Positions 1 to 10,619 are shown, numbered from the stretch's first letter. The stretch is 64,000 bases of DNA from Corythucha ciliata (GCA_038030265.1 CM075937.1:28252198-28316197); one strand, 5' to 3'. A program made the numbers and translations. Notes: generated from the sequence alone by a model not told the origin.

Positions 1-455
1 GGGCGGGTTTTGACTAAAGCCATGTAAACGCTACTGTCACCGTCAGCTATTAGTTTGTTGTACCTATGAGAATATAACATCAAATATTCCATTTGCAAAA
101 GATTTTTTCGGTTAGATCTGTGACAAGGCCAGAGCAATTCAGTTGCGAAAATTTCAATCTGTTTTTTGGAGAGAAAAAACCAATATTTACGCCTTATTCT
201 GTACCTCTTGTTAGTTATTAGCTAGCTTGTAAAAGAATAAGAAGACAAAAAAGCCAAGAAAGAGGCAAACAACTGAAAAATGCATTTATATTATTTGGAT
301 TTACAATACTTGCGGTACATGTCAGTGACCTTGATTGAAAAGTGAATGACGAGAAGATTTAACACTTTTAGATACCAACAATATTGCTTAAAATTTTCGC
401 TTCCAGTATGTCACAGAAAATGTAACAGACAAAATGTAACAATGAAGTAGACAGA
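1..455. other. unassigned AT-rich sequence
   Basis: No coding stretch, RNA gene or repeat boundary that I can support. The sequence is AT-rich non-coding DNA leading into a small palindromic element. Confidence 0.4.
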
Positions 456-459
456 CCAG

Positions 460-580
460 CCCCCCTATTCTGTAACTCTTAACGCGTGCGTTAGCGAAAT
501 AAACAAGGTGAATAATTGAAAATAATCAGCTGAGAAATTTTGCTAACGCACGCGTTAGGAGTTACAGAATAGGGGGGCAG
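460..580. repeat. short palindromic MITE
   Basis: Arms of about 36 bp are inverted repeats: CCCCCTATTCTGTAACTC with ACGCGTGCGTTAGC on the left, and GCTAACGCACGCGT with GAGTTACAGAATAGGGGG on the right, around a roughly 45-bp AT-rich centre. A CCCCCTATTCTGTAA motif also flanks the foldback at 11.2 kb. No clear target duplication was found. Confidence 0.6.
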
Positions 581-828
581 GGGCCTATTTCACGAACGTA
601 CTCTGCAACTCTTCACTACCAACTTTGCACTCTTCTGCAAAGTTTCTGTTCCTCCAAGGGGAATTTGAAAAGAGGTATGAAAAGTGAAGTGCAGAGTGAA
701 AACTTTTCAACTTTTCATATAAATGAACGTAGCTATATGAAATATGTTTGTGAAACAAAATTGCAGAGTGAAGCCGCATTTTCTTAAACGTTTTTGATTT
801 TCTTTAGAATCGTTTATTTGACTTTTAA

Positions 829-1914
829 GTGGGGAGTGAAATGTCTGTGTTACGCTATTTTTCCGAGGAAGACAGTGAGGAAGAGTTCGCGAGAGCGCAT
901 GTACGAAGGGACTATAAAATTAGAATAAATTTTACGATGAGTGGCAGTTTTGTGCGCGAAGCTTTTCGTTTGAGTAGGCCTCAAATTGAATACGTGCTCG
1001 AGAAAATTGGCAGTCATATATCCTCAGGTACGAAACGGAGCCAAGCGTTGTCCGCTGAACAGAAGCTATTGACTTTTTTACGCTGGGTGGGCACTGGGTG
1101 CCAATACCACGGAGTTGGCGCCATGCACGGCTTGAGTAAAGCAACGGTATGCCTCCAAGATGTGTCCAGTGCTATAGTTCATTTTATGATCAAAGAGTCT
1201 GTTCGTTGGCCAGAAGACGCTTCTGGATTAGTCGTAAAATGTTTTGAAAAAGGAGGATTCCCTTCTGTCGCTGGGTGCATAGACGGCACAATGATTAACA
1301 TCGATGCACCAAACGTTCACGAAGAACAATTCGTCAACCGACATGGCAAGCATGCCATTAACGTCTTGATGGTTTGTGGGCCTGACCACGTGGTTTATGC
1401 GGTAAACGCCAACTGGCCTGGAAGCGTGCATGATTCTCGCGTTCTTCGAAATTCCAAGGTGTACCAGCGATTCGAACAGGGATGGCGACCGTTCCCAGGT
1501 GCAGTAATTCTTGGAGATAGTGGGTACTTCCTGAGAGACTGGCTCATGACTCCTATAAATAGAAACCCTGACGGCAGAGCTGAGGCTACATATAACCAAA
1601 AACACAGAATTACTAGGCGTATAATTGAAAACACCTTCGGAATCATGAAAGAGAGATTTCCATGTCTGAATCACATGAGACTTCAGCCTACGTACGCAGC
1701 GAGGATAGTTTTGGCGTGCACTGTTCTTCACAACGTGGCTTGCCAAGTACACGCAGACGATGGTGACATGTCAGTGCAAGACATAATCCTAGATGTCGAT
1801 GCACAATCAACTAGCGAGGCAGAAAATGTTGGCGTCGAGGAAATACTAGAATATGAAAGTGACACGGGCGGTGAAAATAGACTTCAAAGATTTCTTCAGT
1901 ATTTTGTCTCCTAA
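829..1914 (+). CDS. HARBI1-like DDE transposase/nuclease (PIF/Harbinger)
   Basis: A 361-residue uninterrupted ORF matching the DDE_Tnp_4/HARBI1 family in length and motif order. The catalytic acidic residues are visible: D152 in GCIDGT, D202 in GSVHDSR, and E267 in the ENTFGIMKERFPCL block. A conserved GDSGY motif lies at about 229-233. The N-terminal part (about 40-120) is the helix-turn-helix-like region that in this family helps bind the terminal repeats. In known Harbinger elements the nuclease needs a separate Myb-like partner for nuclear import and end binding, and such a gene lies convergently just downstream (1997-3045, minus). MGSEM and the in-frame MSVLRY four codons later are both possible starts. 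No frameshift or stop interrupts the ORF, so this is the best candidate in the window for a recently active transposase. The family call is confident; current activity is inference. Confidence 0.93.
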   Translation: MGSEMSVLRYFSEEDSEEEFARAHVRRDYKIRINFTMSGSFVREAFRLSRPQIEYVLEKIGSHISSGTKRSQALSAEQKLLTFLRWVGTGCQYHGVGAMHGLSKATVCLQDVSSAIVHFMIKESVRWPEDASGLVVKCFEKGGFPSVAGCIDGTMINIDAPNVHEEQFVNRHGKHAINVLMVCGPDHVVYAVNANWPGSVHDSRVLRNSKVYQRFEQGWRPFPGAVILGDSGYFLRDWLMTPINRNPDGRAEATYNQKHRITRRIIENTFGIMKERFPCLNHMRLQPTYAARIVLACTVLHNVACQVHADDGDMSVQDIILDVDAQSTSEAENVGVEEILEYESDTGGENRLQRFLQYFVS

Positions 1915-1996
1915 ATAAAGAAGTAGAATTTTTACTCTCTTCGTAAAATGAACATTTTAATGAATAAAATATATAGAATTTGGCATTTGCATTTGA

Positions 1997-3045
1997 CTAT
2001 TGTGCACGCTTGACATTTACAGGACCAGCCGGGTTCTGGACGCTGAAGGCATCCGTCACAGAGAGCTCGGAATCTTGTACTTCAACGTCGTAAGACTGAA
2101 GTGCAAGATCCAGAGTCCACTGTGACGGTGGAATGCCCAAGCTGCGTTCCATTCGTAACGCTTCGAGTTTCTTCAGATAAATTTCCGACTTAAGAAGTTC
2201 AATTTTCATATTCTCCTTTTCCATTTGTTTATCCGTATTTGGGGGTGGGCTTCCTCTGGTCTGTTGAATAATCTGTTAAGACATCGCTAATTTCAAAAGT
2301 GAATAATCGCACCTCGGTGTTGGCATCCGGTTGATTATTTCCTTTTGTTTCTTCAGTTCTCTCAACCGGAATTTCGACTACTTGAGCCGGATCGGTTTCG
2401 GCTAAATTAAGCCCCGAGACCGTTGGGGACGACGGGTCCAAAATATCCAGAATTTTCAGATCCACGTCATCCCAAATTTGGGGCTTTCCTCCCCCAGACC
2501 CCGTTTGCTTTCTGTTATCTTTTTTTGCCTGAAATTACGTTGACTTTCTATACATGACAAAGTTTTCGAAACAAATATTTAAAAATAAGTTTAAAAAAAA
2601 CAATTGAAAAAAAACAAAAAAAAACTGTGGACGGGGCTTAAGGGCCGTATTCATAGTCGCCACTCAAGCTGAATATTTGCTGTTTTCGATCCAAAACAGA
2701 TGACTCACTTATTAGAACGACCGATTTGAAACCGTTTTAGCAAATACGTACGTTCCTACTGTGCTTGAGTTTTTCGTCAGAATATGAATATGGAACTAAG
2801 ACCAAAAATGGAAGGATACTTACGAGTGTGCGACTTTTCCACACGCCAAAGACTTTGTCTCTGAGAAACACCCAGTCTCGATTGTCTGACCCCACTGCCT
2901 TTGCCTTTGTCAAAACTCTTTTCCACGCTTCCTCCTTATCGTGATGAGTGATTCGAGAGGAAAATGAGGCTAAAAGAATACTTTTCTCTTTTTCAATTTC
3001 CTCCAAAACACACATTTTGTTTTGCCTCTCCAAATTTCTTGCCAT
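1997..3045 (-). CDS. Myb/SANT-like DNA-binding partner of Harbinger element 1 (three exons)
   Basis: Three minus-strand ORF segments join through consensus splice sites. Exon 1 (3045-2825) ends ACACTC before GTAAGT. Exon 2 (2528-2313) follows an acceptor ending TTTCAG and ends at GAG before GTGCGA. Exon 3 (2260-1997) follows TTCAACAG. All junctions are phase 0. The second intron is only 52 bp; the first is about 300 bp and contains a MITE. Exon 1 starts MARNLERQ and encodes a trihelix/Myb-like segment (HHDKEEAWKRVLTKAKAVG). Exon 2 is acidic and low in complexity, and exon 3 is a short coiled coil (MEKENMKIELLKSEIYLKKL). This is the standard second gene of PIF/Harbinger elements, which binds subterminal DNA and brings the transposase into the nucleus. 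The splice model is inferred from sequence alone. Confidence 0.75.
2643..2789. repeat. Harbinger-type MITE inside intron 1 of the Myb gene
   Basis: The left end GGGCCGTATTCATAGTCGCC closely resembles the terminus of Harbinger element 2 (GGGCCGTATTCACAGTCC at 42833). The right end is a diverged inverted copy (CTTGAGTTTTTCGTC...ATGAATATGGAAC). Flanking TAA on both sides fits a 3-bp TWA target duplication. Being intronic, it leaves the coding sequence intact. Confidence 0.5.
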
Positions 3046-3244
3046 TTTACTCGTAAAATCAAATCAAAAGAAAAGACTTCGGCTCTATGTATGGGGGAGG
3101 GGGTATGAAAGTGCGAAGCCACTTTATTAATGGAGTTCGAGGAGTTGTGATGAAATTTGAAGCATGAGCGAATCGCTCGGTAACCATGGTAGTGCGATGG
3201 TGCATGAAAGCGAGAGATTGATTTATTTATTTTATTTCCCAAAT

Positions 3245-3583
3245 GTTGATTGACAACTCTTCCAATTAACGAGATTTGTCCAACGGTTCAATAGTGTACT
3301 GAGAATCATCAATGACAAAGGTGGGATACAGCCATGTGTCAGCACGTTGGACCCATGCCCGTTCACGAATCAAACCCAGCTCATTGCCACGACGTCTTTT
3401 GGCGGCTCACGAATCGTTTCGAAACTGAATGGGACGACTCTTGACCGCATCGAAGCCGTCGATGACCCGTGAGTCCACCACTGTACGCTTCAGGGCTAAC
3501 AGGAAAGTGTGGCATAGGGAAATGAAGGTGAATCCGTTCCGGTCAAAGTCAAAAATCGTTTGTCTCCGAAGAAATGGTGGCAT
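3245..3583 (-). pseudogene. unrecognised short minus-strand reading frame with internal TGA
   Basis: Reading minus from ATG at 3583 gives 59 codons (MPPFLRRQTIFDFDRNGF...), then TGA at 3407-3409. The same frame then stays open for about 45 more codons (AAKRRRGNELGLIRERAW...) to about 3270. The composition looks protein-like but I recognise no family. It sits between Harbinger element 1 and the decayed copy, so it may be a captured host exon or chance. Confidence 0.25.
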
Positions 3584-4014
3584 TCAAAACGGAAATTCTT
3601 TTGATTGATTTTCCGAACTGATGCTGGCTGCTTGTGTGAGTTTCTCCTCAATGTGAAAGCGGCTTATTCAACGAAGCGGAGGCACCAATCTATCCAGAGA
3701 GCGTACTTTGCAACTCTTCAGTACCACCCTCTACACTCCACACTTTTCCGCAAAGTTCGAAGAGTTTGTGTTCCACCATTCTAGCGGCAAAACTTTTCAT
3801 TCTTACCCAGTTGCAGAGTGATTTTGAAAAGTAACCTTAGCAAACGAATATCTTTTTTGTAGCGTTACTCTCATCCGTTGAAATTATTACTGGCCATTAT
3901 AGCCGGTATCACGAAAACAGTAATGACAATAAGTGATGTTTTAAGGGTATATTACAAGAGTACGAGGAATTTAGAGAAAATTTGTGTTTTGGAGGAAATT
4001 GACGAAGGAATGTC

Positions 4015-4233
4015 AATGTCTCCACTTGTGCACTTTCGTCTTCCTCTTTCAATTCAACACGCCTTTTCAACGTTCGCTTCAACTTTCAACAACGCATGCG
4101 TCTAAGCTATGCACGCAATTTCTGATACCCTTCCAGCTTTTTGATGCATGCAATAGCGCATTCCTCACGCATGTTCAACACCGTGATGACGCACGCCTCT
4201 GACGCACGTGAAAAGGCACAAGTGGAGACATAG
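4015..4233. repeat. small TIR element inside the Myb relic
   Basis: ATGTCTCCACTTGTGC at the left and GCACAAGTGGAGACAT at the right are perfect inverted repeats about 218 bp apart. They split the Myb remnant between its VLEEID and SFFSKISHHK segments. No certain target duplication. Confidence 0.55.
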
Positions 4234-4314
4234 CTTAAGAAACATTCTCTTCACTTCGTTCTTCTCTAAAATTAGTCATCACAAAAAAGAGGACGCGAAG
4301 ATTGTGAGAATAAT

Positions 4315-4480
4315 GAAAGCTTATTCCAGGCCAGTTTGTGTTTACTGCATAAACCACGTAGTCAGGCCCTCAAATCACTATAACATCAATAGCGTGCTTG
4401 CCGAGTCTGTTGATTGTGTTCGTAGTGCACCTTCGGATCGTCTATGTCAATCATTGAGCCATCGACGCGTCCAACAACCA
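4315..4480 (-). pseudogene. HARBI1-like transposase fragment (antisense, decayed)
   Basis: This segment is the reverse complement of the element 1 transposase around its first two catalytic Asp motifs. The antisense translation (ASRPVGVYRINHVVRP from element 1) recurs here as YSRPVCVYCINHVVRP. It is frameshifted and truncated on both sides, so non-functional. Confidence 0.6.
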
Positions 4481-5169
4481 GAACTACCTACTGACATATT
4501 GCTTTTCTCGTCTAGTCAAGCAGAGGATCCCGTCAGAAATTCTTCAAAATCTATTCATAAACCCTTCAAATAAGTAATAATACCGTATCGAACAAATTTG
4601 ACATTAATAATTATGTGTACCTACCTATTTTATAATTATTATTTGTTCATACAACAATAGAGTGTCCATAGGGGAGTGATGAACTCCATATAGTTTTCAT
4701 CGAGGATTATCGGTAATCCACAAGTGCTTCTGCATGCTCAACGAGCAGACAGACTCTCGAGGAATCGAACAATTACACGCCTTGGATGACCCGGCGTATA
4801 CCGTTGTCTTATACTATTATAAAATTTATGTAATTTTATAGTGCCTTGAAACATGCATCCATACACAATCTTCATCACTTTCTTTCTGTGAAAAATATAA
4901 ATACAGACATTTGGCGTAGGTATTTTGATCACTACTTTCGACTTAATGGGTCAACTAATGACACTGCAGAAAAACTTGAAAAGTTTTGAAAACTGTGGCT
5001 CTTCACTCTGCGAATCCATGCTTGGTGAAACAGAAACATATTTTTTTGAAAAGTTGATAAGTTTTCACTTTGCACTTCACTTTTCCAACCACTTTTCAAA
5101 TTCCTTTTGGAGGAATAGAAACTTTGCAGAAGAGTGCCGAGTTGTAGAGTACTCTTCGTGAAATGTAGT

Positions 5170-5540
5170 GTTTTGTGTGAATGTGGCTTGTTTCTGACTT
5201 GTGACTTGTGTGGTCTCCTCATGCTTAAACAAACGTTAGATGCTTTAAATGCTTGAAAAAAATAACGACCAAATGGGCAATATGGGACAACGTTTCAACG
5301 GCGTGGTATGCCGCCCTCTTCAGGTAAATCACAAGGAAAACGTTAGATGGCTGGCTTTTTTTTTACAATGATGGACTTGTGGAGGAAATCATGAGCAACT
5401 GTGGCCAACTGGCTGGTGGCAACTGGGGTGTTTGTTTTACGGTGATGGGATTGAAAACTTGCTTATTTATATGGAAAAATTATGGTTTATAAAAGAAGGT
5501 GTGTACGTAGAAAAATGATATCTCAATAAAGTCATAAATA
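5170..5540. other. unassigned sequence
   Basis: No gene or clear element boundary. It ends at the ACAGGGTGACTGGTAC terminus of the next foldback. Confidence 0.35.
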
Positions 5541-6738
5541 CAGGGTGACTGGTACTTGAATAAGCAAAATGAGGGGGGGGGGGGTGATTGTACACCCAAA
5601 ATTCAACAAAAAATGCCCTATGACGATGGGTCCGATATCTATTCCTTGTCGAGATTATCGATTTTTTCACGTTTTTCAGCACAACACGGGGTTTCGCAAC
5701 AAAAACAGCTGTAACTTGGGAAATATGCGACCTAGGTTAAATCCAACAACATTACTGAAAAGAGCACATTTTTTTCAGTGGGATCAAGGCCATTTTGTCT
5801 AGGGGTATTGAAATATTCTTGGAGTAAACTGGGAAAATATCAATACATTTTCAAAAATGTCAATTTTTGACAACCGTTCAAAGCAAGACTACAGTAGTAA
5901 AGTTGCTCCCAGCGCCTGGCAAATTCCTCTATAAAACTGGATGAAGGCACTTAGTTTAATAATTCATGGATAGTTTACCCCTGTCTTTCGCAATTTTTTG
6001 AGAAAAATTCATTGTTGTACTAAAAAATGGGGCAATGGGGAACTTGCATGAATCTCAGATTGGGGAGAAAAGCATACCGGTGATTTGACCCGTGAACTGA
6101 AGGATAACAACGGAAGTTGCAACCCGATTGGTGCGTTTTAAGATTTTTAAAAAAGGTTCAAAGTTCTTCAGAAAGGGATGGATGGTGCGAGGAGAAATGA
6201 CGTAAATACTTACTTGTGAAGCATTTGAGGGAACTCTAAAATTGTTTGTTTACAAATAACATGAAAAATTTATTCCCAGTAAACGTATCTAACCCCCTCT
6301 TCCCCGCATCATCAATTTCAATAAGTAAGTTTTTACGTAATCGAACCCCCACTCAAAATTTTTAAAAATTTACTAAAAAAGCATCCTTGACTGATTTTGA
6401 AGTTTAATGTGAGCAATAGACTTGTGGAAGAGCCCTCTTTAAGCAACACCAACTTTTGAAAAATGTGCAAGTTCCCCATTAAGCCTATTTGTAGTGCCTA
6501 CAAGAAGATACGAGAGCCATTCAAAAAACTTGTTTTTCAGCTCATTTCACTTTAATTTGTTTTTTCTCATAGATTTGCACAGAATAAGTGAATAAAAATG
6601 AATTAAGTTGAAAAAAAGTTTTTTGAATTGCTCTCGTATCTTCTTGTAGGCACTCAAAATGGGCTTAATTGCCTCATTTTTTAGTATAACAATGAACTTT
6701 TCTCATAAAATTGCGACAGGAGTAAACTATCCATGAAT
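5541..6738. mobile_element. foldback element, right arm truncated, MITE-interrupted
   Basis: The left terminus ACAGGGTGACTGGTAC and a left arm of about 500 bp are repeated, inverted, in the right arm (6480-6738: GCCTACAAGAAGATACGAG... to AGTAAACTATCCATGAATTA). The right arm stops there instead of continuing to its terminus. A 441-bp MITE interrupts the centre. A better preserved copy lies at 30795-31868. No coding potential. Confidence 0.65.
6037..6477. repeat. MITE with GGGGAACTTGCA termini
   Basis: 441 bp bounded by GGGGAACTTGCA and TGCAAGTTCCCC. Flanks CAAT and ATTAAG suggest an AT target duplication, and removing the element restores the foldback sequence GGGGCAATTAAGCC. Another copy is at 55951-56393, and a reverse-oriented diverged copy is at about 16287-16706. 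Confidence 0.7.
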
Positions 6739-6743
6739 TAGAG

Positions 6744-7276
6744 AAATTCCGCTTTGTTTCCCAGATATCCACCATTTTCTGATTTTTTCAGAAACAGCTA
6801 GTTGCACACGCAGTAATTGTTGCAATGGCAAAAATGATGAGCCCATTGGAAAGAGCACAAAATTTTCTATTTAAAGAGCCTTCTTTAATCCAGATCAGAC
6901 GACATCTACTACGTTTTAAATCAGCTCATTGGCGAAAAAACGTAATTTTCTGACTACATAACCGTATCACCAATACTTCCGGAATTATAAGTTTCCTCGC
7001 TAATAAGCTGATTCGAAACGTAGAAGATATCGTCTGATCTAGATAAAAATAGGCTCTTTAAATAGAAAGTTTTGTGCTCTTTCCAATGGGCTCATCATTT
7101 TTGCCATTGCAACAATTATTGCGCGTGCAACTAGCTGTTTCTGAAAAAATCAGAAAATGGCGGATATCTGGGAAACAAAGCGGAATTTCGCAAAAGTGAA
7201 AATAGTCATTTCGATCAGAAATGAGTTGCCCCTTCACTGGTTTTTCTCTGTCCAGTCGCTTTTTTTACACCCTGTA
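6744..7276. mobile_element. foldback element, left terminus missing
   Basis: Arms at about 6744-6908 and 7010-7190 are inverted repeats (for example GAGCCCATTGGAAAGAGCAC and its complement). The right end continues to a TTTACACCCTGTA terminus, while the left arm lacks its last 80 bases or so. It abuts the truncated arm of the previous foldback. Confidence 0.6.
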
Positions 7277-8407
7277 TACAGGGTGTTTCAGGAGGAATGT
7301 GCAATACTTTGCCATGTTGTAGTACGCACCTGGACGCACCAAAAGTACCATATGAACATATGGTCAACCTTATGGACAAAGTGGTTACCTTACGAGATAT
7401 CGGCATTTTCCTGTTTTTCACTCTCTTCGTGACTTTTTTACACAAAGAGCGGGTTCACAGCTCGCAATCCAAGTTTAAACAAAAACTAATGACTGATTCG
7501 GAAAGAGCAGAAAATTTCCTTCTCGAATCTGTCATTAGAATGGGTTTTCGGAGTTAATTTGAACATGTAATCTGCATGCAAACACCGGAAAAATGAAATG
7601 CCAAAAATAGCAGGTGAATTTCAAGGTGGCGTACGTCAGCTGTTTTATGGTCTCATGAGTGGCAAAATTGATGAAAACTTCTCCATTCGATGGCCTTTCG
7701 AATGGTGCATTACAAACCATATTTACGTGAACCATGCGGGCAGCAGGCACGCTGGAAACAGAAAAAACGTAGGAAAATGGTCGAATTGGAGCGATAATCA
7801 CTTGGGATTGTGTCCTTAGCTTCAGTGAACCCACCTCCACCCAGTAGAAAAATAGCACGCGGTGAGCAGATTTGACAAAAAACTTGGTAGAGAACGACGC
7901 TGTATTGATTTCCTTGTCTGTTCTTTTTTTTAGTTTATTGGTCATTTCTCTTCGAGAAATCCAAAAAACAAGCAGTTATTGCATGTCGTTTAAAAGCTTA
8001 CCAAATGAGGAAGTTTTCCCAATAAATGGAAAAAAATAATTTTATTTGACAAAAGGGTGAAAATCGCCTCTGAAAAATGTGTGAAAATACAAATAACAAG
8101 TATCCTTCGGAAACCGGCTGCCCAACCACCAAGGATCTTGATTCATTTTATCTAATTGACAGCTCATTTTAAAGGAAATTTTGAGCTCTTTCCATTGAGC
8201 TATTTACTTTTAGTCTAGCACCTATTGATGAGCGCTAGGAGGGTATTAATCGGAAAAAGATACGGGTAAGTAGAAAATACACAAAATGAGTCATATCTCG
8301 GAAGCAAAGCCGAATTTCCAAAAACGTCAAATAGTGAACTTGGTCGCAAATGACGTGTACTACCACCATATTTTCTCTGAGCATCTAATTTCCGAACACC
8401 CTGTATA
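7276..8407. mobile_element. composite of ACAGGGTG-ended elements
   Basis: Begins TACAGGGTGTTTCAGG, directly back to back with the previous element's end (CACCCTGTATACAGGGTG at 7267-7284), and ends GAACACCCTGTATAG at 8407. The two ends have similar layout but are not inverted copies of each other, so this is probably two half-elements. No gene recognised. Confidence 0.5.
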
Positions 8408-8434
8408 GTGAAAAATCCCCTAAATAAATTAATT

Positions 8435-8699
8435 AAACGGGCACCCGTTTTTCTCAGTAATTTTTCAACTTTTTTCACTTTTCTTTTTTTGTAAATTCAT
8501 TAAAAAATATGGACTATATGCATGCGTAAGCGATTTAGGAAAAAGTGAAAATTACAAAAAATAGAAAAACAACTTTTTAAATAGTTAACATAATTAAAAT
8601 CGGTTACGCATGCATATAGTCCCTTTTTTTTCAATGAATTTACAAAAAATGAAAAGTGAAAAAAGTTGAAAAATGACTGAGGAAAACGGGTGCCCGTTT
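8435..8699. repeat. foldback MITE at the 5' edge of the MULE gene
   Basis: AAACGGGCACCCGTTTTTCTCAGT at the left and its inverted copy ending ACGGGTGCCCGTTT at the right. The arms extend about 110 bp through ACTATATGCATGCGTAA. The MULE frame runs into this repeat, so the transposase N-terminus is truncated by it or the repeat sits in an intron (TTTCAG precedes the coding sequence). Confidence 0.65.
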
Positions 8700-8701
8700 C
8701 A

Positions 8702-10618
8702 GAGGCCCATGCAGCACCCCCTTAACAGAAAACTCGTAATCAGTTTCAATAAAGTATCGCCATTCCGTTCCAGATTGTACAAGACCCAAGGAGTTCTAGA
8801 CCCCAAGTATCCTTGGTTGAAAAAAGATGATTTTTGCCTCATGATCATGACGAACAGCCAGTTAGAATTGCTGAAAAAGTACGGGAATGACGTTTTGTGC
8901 ATTGATGGGACTCACGGAACTAACAGTAACTATCACGACATTGTCAAAATTTAACTTAAGCTCGGCACACACGATGTGTTTTTCGAAGCATATTTACTTG
9001 CAAGACGAGAAAAAACATATTATGATTCCCGGTATTGACCGGATATTTTTTGAAAAGAAGCAGGCAATCTTGCTTCGAAAAATGCCTCGTGTGCACCGAG
9101 CTTTAATCTTTGCAGCACTATTTTACACGCCACGCTGTTTTTCTTCTTTTTTTTCATGTTAACTACTTAAATTTACCGAAATCTGTAGCGCCGAAAAGTA
9201 AATTAGCCTACGTGACTTCGTAAGGAGCCTTATTTTATATTTTTTTTAAAGCTTGCGATCATTCTTTTCATATTACGATTTGGAACTTTACATATTACTT
9301 GTGATGGACGACTTGAGAGAGGGCTTCCCGTGTGCGTTCATGGTGTGCAACAGAGGCGACAGTGTTGTTATGGAACAGTTTTTTCGCGAGGTCCACAGAT
9401 CCATCGGCGATGGAGACTTTCTGAAACCAAAGTGGCTGATGTCCGACATGGCCGAAAGTTTTTTTAATGGATGGAGATCAGCGTTCCCTGAGTCCTCAAC
9501 CAGACAACTGTTCTGCAATTGGCACGTCGATCAAGCCTGGAGAAAGAACCTAGGAAAAATCAAGGGAAAGGATAAACAGATTGAAGTTTACAAAAAATTG
9601 AAAATTCTCATTCAGGAGACAGACGAGGCTACATTTGCAAAGATGATGGAATACCTGCGCCAGAGCCTGTACACCGAAGATTCCACAAAGGCATTTGCTC
9701 ATTACGTAGAGAAATTTTTTAACGAGCCGGAAAAGTGGGCCTACTGTCATCGGATCAACGCAGGCGTCAACACAAATATGTCCCTGGAAAATATGCATAG
9801 AAATTTGAAATACAAATTTCTGAAGGGACGAAAGGTCAAAAGGCTCGACAAAGGAATCAACGGCATCATGAGCTTCATAAAACACAGATCTTTCGATCGA
9901 TTGATTGCAATTAGTCGGGGGAAACTCACCAAAAAAATTTCTACTCTCCGTGAAAGGCACAAAACATCGCTAGGCCTCTCGACAGACTCCGTGGTGGTTG
10001 TGGCAGATATTTCCTCGACGAAACAAATTTACAGCGTCACCAAATCCGACGGGGCATGCAGCTGCAAAGTTCGGTGTAACGAATGCAGGGCATGTTTGCA
10101 CGATTTCAGCTGCACTTGTGTTGATGCTAGTATTCGATGGAATATGTGCAAACATATTCATCTTGTGTGCCGCTCCTATCCACCTGCCAACAACGATAGT
10201 GTAATAATGGGCATGGCGGACGATTTTCCAGCACCGAATGATGAAGCCTCCTCTCTCCTGAAAGAATATGTCAGTCAGTCGCAAGACAGCAAAAGTATTT
10301 CAGAGGTGAAAACAGAATTATCACGACATGTTCTGGCAATTATTAATTCTATAGAGACAAAAGCTCAGTTAGACGGCGCAAAAAAAACATTTAGCCCCAC
10401 TAGAAAGCATAATCCAGGGCGTTAAAAATGCTGAAGAGCGACCATGTCAAGGACCGTCCGAGAAACTCAACGCGCCAGTAAGGGAACCGGCCAACAAAAG
10501 AATCGTCCCCCAAAAAAGATTTTTTTCTACTAAAAACAAAAAAATGAAATCATCATGCGGCTTGAGCCAACCAACCCAGCAGGAGAGGGATGAATTTTCT
10601 GAGGTTGTTCGTTCATAG
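8702..10618 (+). pseudogene. MULE transposase with SWIM zinc finger, interrupted and frameshifted
   Basis: The first part (8702-8930) ends in LCIDGTHGTN, the first catalytic Asp of MULE transposases. The second part (about 9262 onward, SYYDLELYILLVMDD) continues the domain with the second Asp in KWLMSDMAESFF, the CNWHVDQAW motif, and the Glu-bearing MSLENMHRNLK. A SWIM finger follows (CTC, nine residues, CKH) near 10110-10160. A 144-bp MITE and about 150 bp of other sequence separate the halves, and I found no clean in-phase splice pair. At the A-run 10380-10387 the frame shifts: the listed frame stops at 10425, whereas an adjacent frame continues HLAPLESIIQGVKNAEE to a stop at 10618. The N-terminus before the catalytic domain is missing. 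It moved DNA by cut-and-paste when intact. Family call confident; non-functional as read. Confidence 0.85.
8959..9102. repeat. Harbinger-type MITE inside the MULE gene
   Basis: 144 bp with inverted ends AGCTCGGCACACACGATG.../...CCTCGTGTGCACCGAGCT and TTA on both sides (8956-8958 and 9103-9105), fitting PIF/Harbinger mobilisation. Confidence 0.75.
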
Positions 10619-10619
10619 A

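Larger units (their letters stand above)
585..3066 (+). mobile_element. PIF/Harbinger element 1 (right end not located)
   Basis: The left end is a roughly 190-bp terminal segment beginning GGCCTATTTCACGAACGTAC, rich in ACTTTGCA/CTCTTC motifs. Related terminal segments occur at 3700-3860 (same orientation) and, inverted, at 4960-5167. Inside are a transposase gene on the plus strand and a convergent three-exon Myb-like gene on the minus strand, the usual two-gene Harbinger layout. The sequence diverges from the family soon after the Myb start, so the right terminus is lost, displaced or beyond a later insertion. Confidence 0.65.
3700..5167 (-). mobile_element. decayed Harbinger-1-family copy, internally deleted
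   Basis: Terminal segments related to 585-775 occur at the left (GCGTACTTTGCAACTCTTCAG) and inverted at the right (GAGTACTCTTCGTGAAAT). Between them are, on the plus strand, a remnant of the Myb gene start (RNLEKICVLEEID near 3965-4005, then ILFTSFFSKISHHKKEDAK near 4240-4300), followed directly by a minus-strand remnant of the transposase (about 4315-4480). Gene order and orientation are the mirror image of element 1, with the middle deleted. Confidence 0.6.

Noticed and set aside
1228..1752. 174-codon minus-strand frame
   Set aside because: Fully antisense to the HARBI1-like transposase with no independent features.
9550..9960. 136-codon minus-strand frame
   Set aside because: Antisense shadow of the MULE transposase.
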